From: Deltaproteobacteria bacterium
Lineage (GTDB): Bacteria; Desulfobacterota; Desulfobacteria; Desulfobacterales; SURF-15
Reading direction: 5' to 3'
Assembly: GCA_024644775.1 (NCBI GenBank)
Contig: JAHEHB010000374.1
Location: 1-5,505, forward strand
DNA length: 5,505 nt
Position numbers and translations under genes: made by a program. Position 1 is the first letter of the stretch, and the number at the start of each line of letters is the position of its first letter. Shown here in pieces: positions 4,892 through 5,505 of this stretch. Under the pieces are notes generated by a model that worked only from the letters and a program-made list of their open reading frames with translations, ran no database searches and was not told where the DNA came from.

Positions 4892-5505
4892 ATGAAACCA
4901 CCAATCTATAAATCAGGAATGACCATCACACACCGTGCGGCAGTCGCTCTCTTAACCGTTGTTGCATGGATAATGATGGCTTCTGCGTCAATTGGAGCTG
5001 GTATGCAAGCTTTCCATCGGCTTGAAATCGTGTTGCTCCCGGAAGAGAACCGGCTGAAGGTCACTGACACCATATCCACACAAGTCCCGGGCATGAGATC
5101 GCCCATTGTTGGTGGGGAAACGACGTTCGTGTACATCCCAAAGGAGGCAACTGGAGCGAGGGACTGACTACCTATGGGGCCGGCTACCTGGTTCAAGAGC
5201 CCATATCCGAAGCGTCCGCCGAAGCGTATCGACAGCAGATGCTTCGATATTTCCCAACCCCCGGAACCGAGTCCGTGGATTTTTCCCCTCTCGCGGTTTA
5301 CCAGCCGCGTGGATCCGGTCACCGAGAGCATCGGTTATGACAAGTCGGCCATTATACTTCACATGGTCCGCCAAAGAATCGGCGATACGGCCTTTTGGTC
5401 TGCGTTGCGAAGTCTCTACAGGAAGCACTTGTTTAAAAACGCTTCCTGGGAGGATTTCCGGCGCGTCTTTGAAAAGCAAAGCAAACTGTCACTCAAGACT
5501 TTCTC
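4892..5505 (+). pseudogene. M1-family zinc aminopeptidase pseudogene (internal deletion plus frameshift; runs off the window)
   Basis: The 5' part (4892 to about 5070) encodes a basic start, a hydrophobic signal-type helix (AAVALLTVVAWIMMASASIG) and FHRLEIVLLPEENRLKV, typical of the mature N-terminus of exported M1-like peptidases. Near 5068-5080 the reading jumps by one frame into IHTSPGHEIAHCWWGNDV. HEIAH (5092-5106) is the HEXXH zinc motif and E at 5158-5160 in GNWSEGLTTY is the third zinc ligand. About 250 or more codons usually found between these parts are missing (estimate from family architecture). A second shift in the T-run at 5280-5284 moves from VDF to PLSRFTSRVDPVTESIGYDK. Then come LHMVRQRIGDTAFWSALRSL and NASWEDFRRVFEK, the conserved M1 C-terminal portion, still open at the window end. 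If intact it would trim peptides outside the cytoplasm. The start is uncertain: the ATG at 4919 is an alternative, and neither has a good Shine-Dalgarno. Confidence 0.85.

Noticed and set aside
4738..4911. 57-codon plus-strand ORF ending inside the M1 pseudogene
   Set aside because: No proper Shine-Dalgarno, no family resemblance, and it overlaps both the radical SAM promoter and the peptidase start; treated as chance.
4906..5331. 141-codon minus-strand ORF
   Set aside because: Antisense to the M1 pseudogene, where the plus strand carries HEXXH and the GNWSEGLT motif.

Overview
The window is bacterial DNA in which three intact genes sit among broken ones. The most notable gene is on the minus strand near the left end. 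It encodes a seven-helix microbial rhodopsin carrying the N-D-Q triad (N100, D104, Q111) that defines light-driven sodium pumps of the KR2 type, plus the retinal-binding lysine (K237). The host cannot be fixed from 5.5 kb. The style of the B12/radical-SAM protein, the small helical protein, the M1 peptidase and the CFA/coclaurine-NMT-like methyltransferase recalls Desulfobacterota (sulfate-reducer-like bacteria), but this is inference from memory. If right, a sodium-pump rhodopsin is unexpected there.

Layout, left to right. At 1-66 a possible ribosome binding site lies at the very edge for a further minus-strand gene outside the window. The rhodopsin is at 67-885 (minus), with a strong Shine-Dalgarno, a plausible sigma70-type promoter at 991-1020, and three copies of a 9-bp box (CCAATTAAA) around it. 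Two of these copies form a perfect 14-bp inverted repeat. From 1031 to 1574 there is no recognisable gene. An intact FMN-binding split-barrel (PNPOx-like) protein is at 1575-2018 (plus). Its 3' end overlaps a short minus-strand ORF (1985-2188) that looks like a small conserved helical protein whose tail has been lost.

From 2370 to 2680 (minus) lies a previously hidden pseudogene of a cyclopropane-synthase/coclaurine-N-methyltransferase-like SAM methyltransferase. Its N-terminus, SAM-binding motif and C-terminus are all recognisable, but the parts between them are deleted. Region 2681-3067 holds no recognised gene. An intact 531-residue cobalamin-binding-type radical SAM protein runs from 4663 to 3068 (minus) with its own promoter and RBS. 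Divergent from it, 4892-5505 (plus) is an M1-family zinc aminopeptidase pseudogene. It keeps its secretion signal, HEXXH motif and C-terminal domain, but has a large internal deletion and a frameshift.

How they work together: no pathway can be assembled from this window. The rhodopsin appears to be its own transcription unit, possibly followed by another gene off the left edge, with its own operator-like control. No retinal or carotenoid synthesis gene is visible. The radical SAM gene and the dead methyltransferase lie in the same orientation and may once have formed a lipid- or natural-product-modifying operon. The remaining sequence reads as a decaying neighbourhood around which the rhodopsin has stayed intact.
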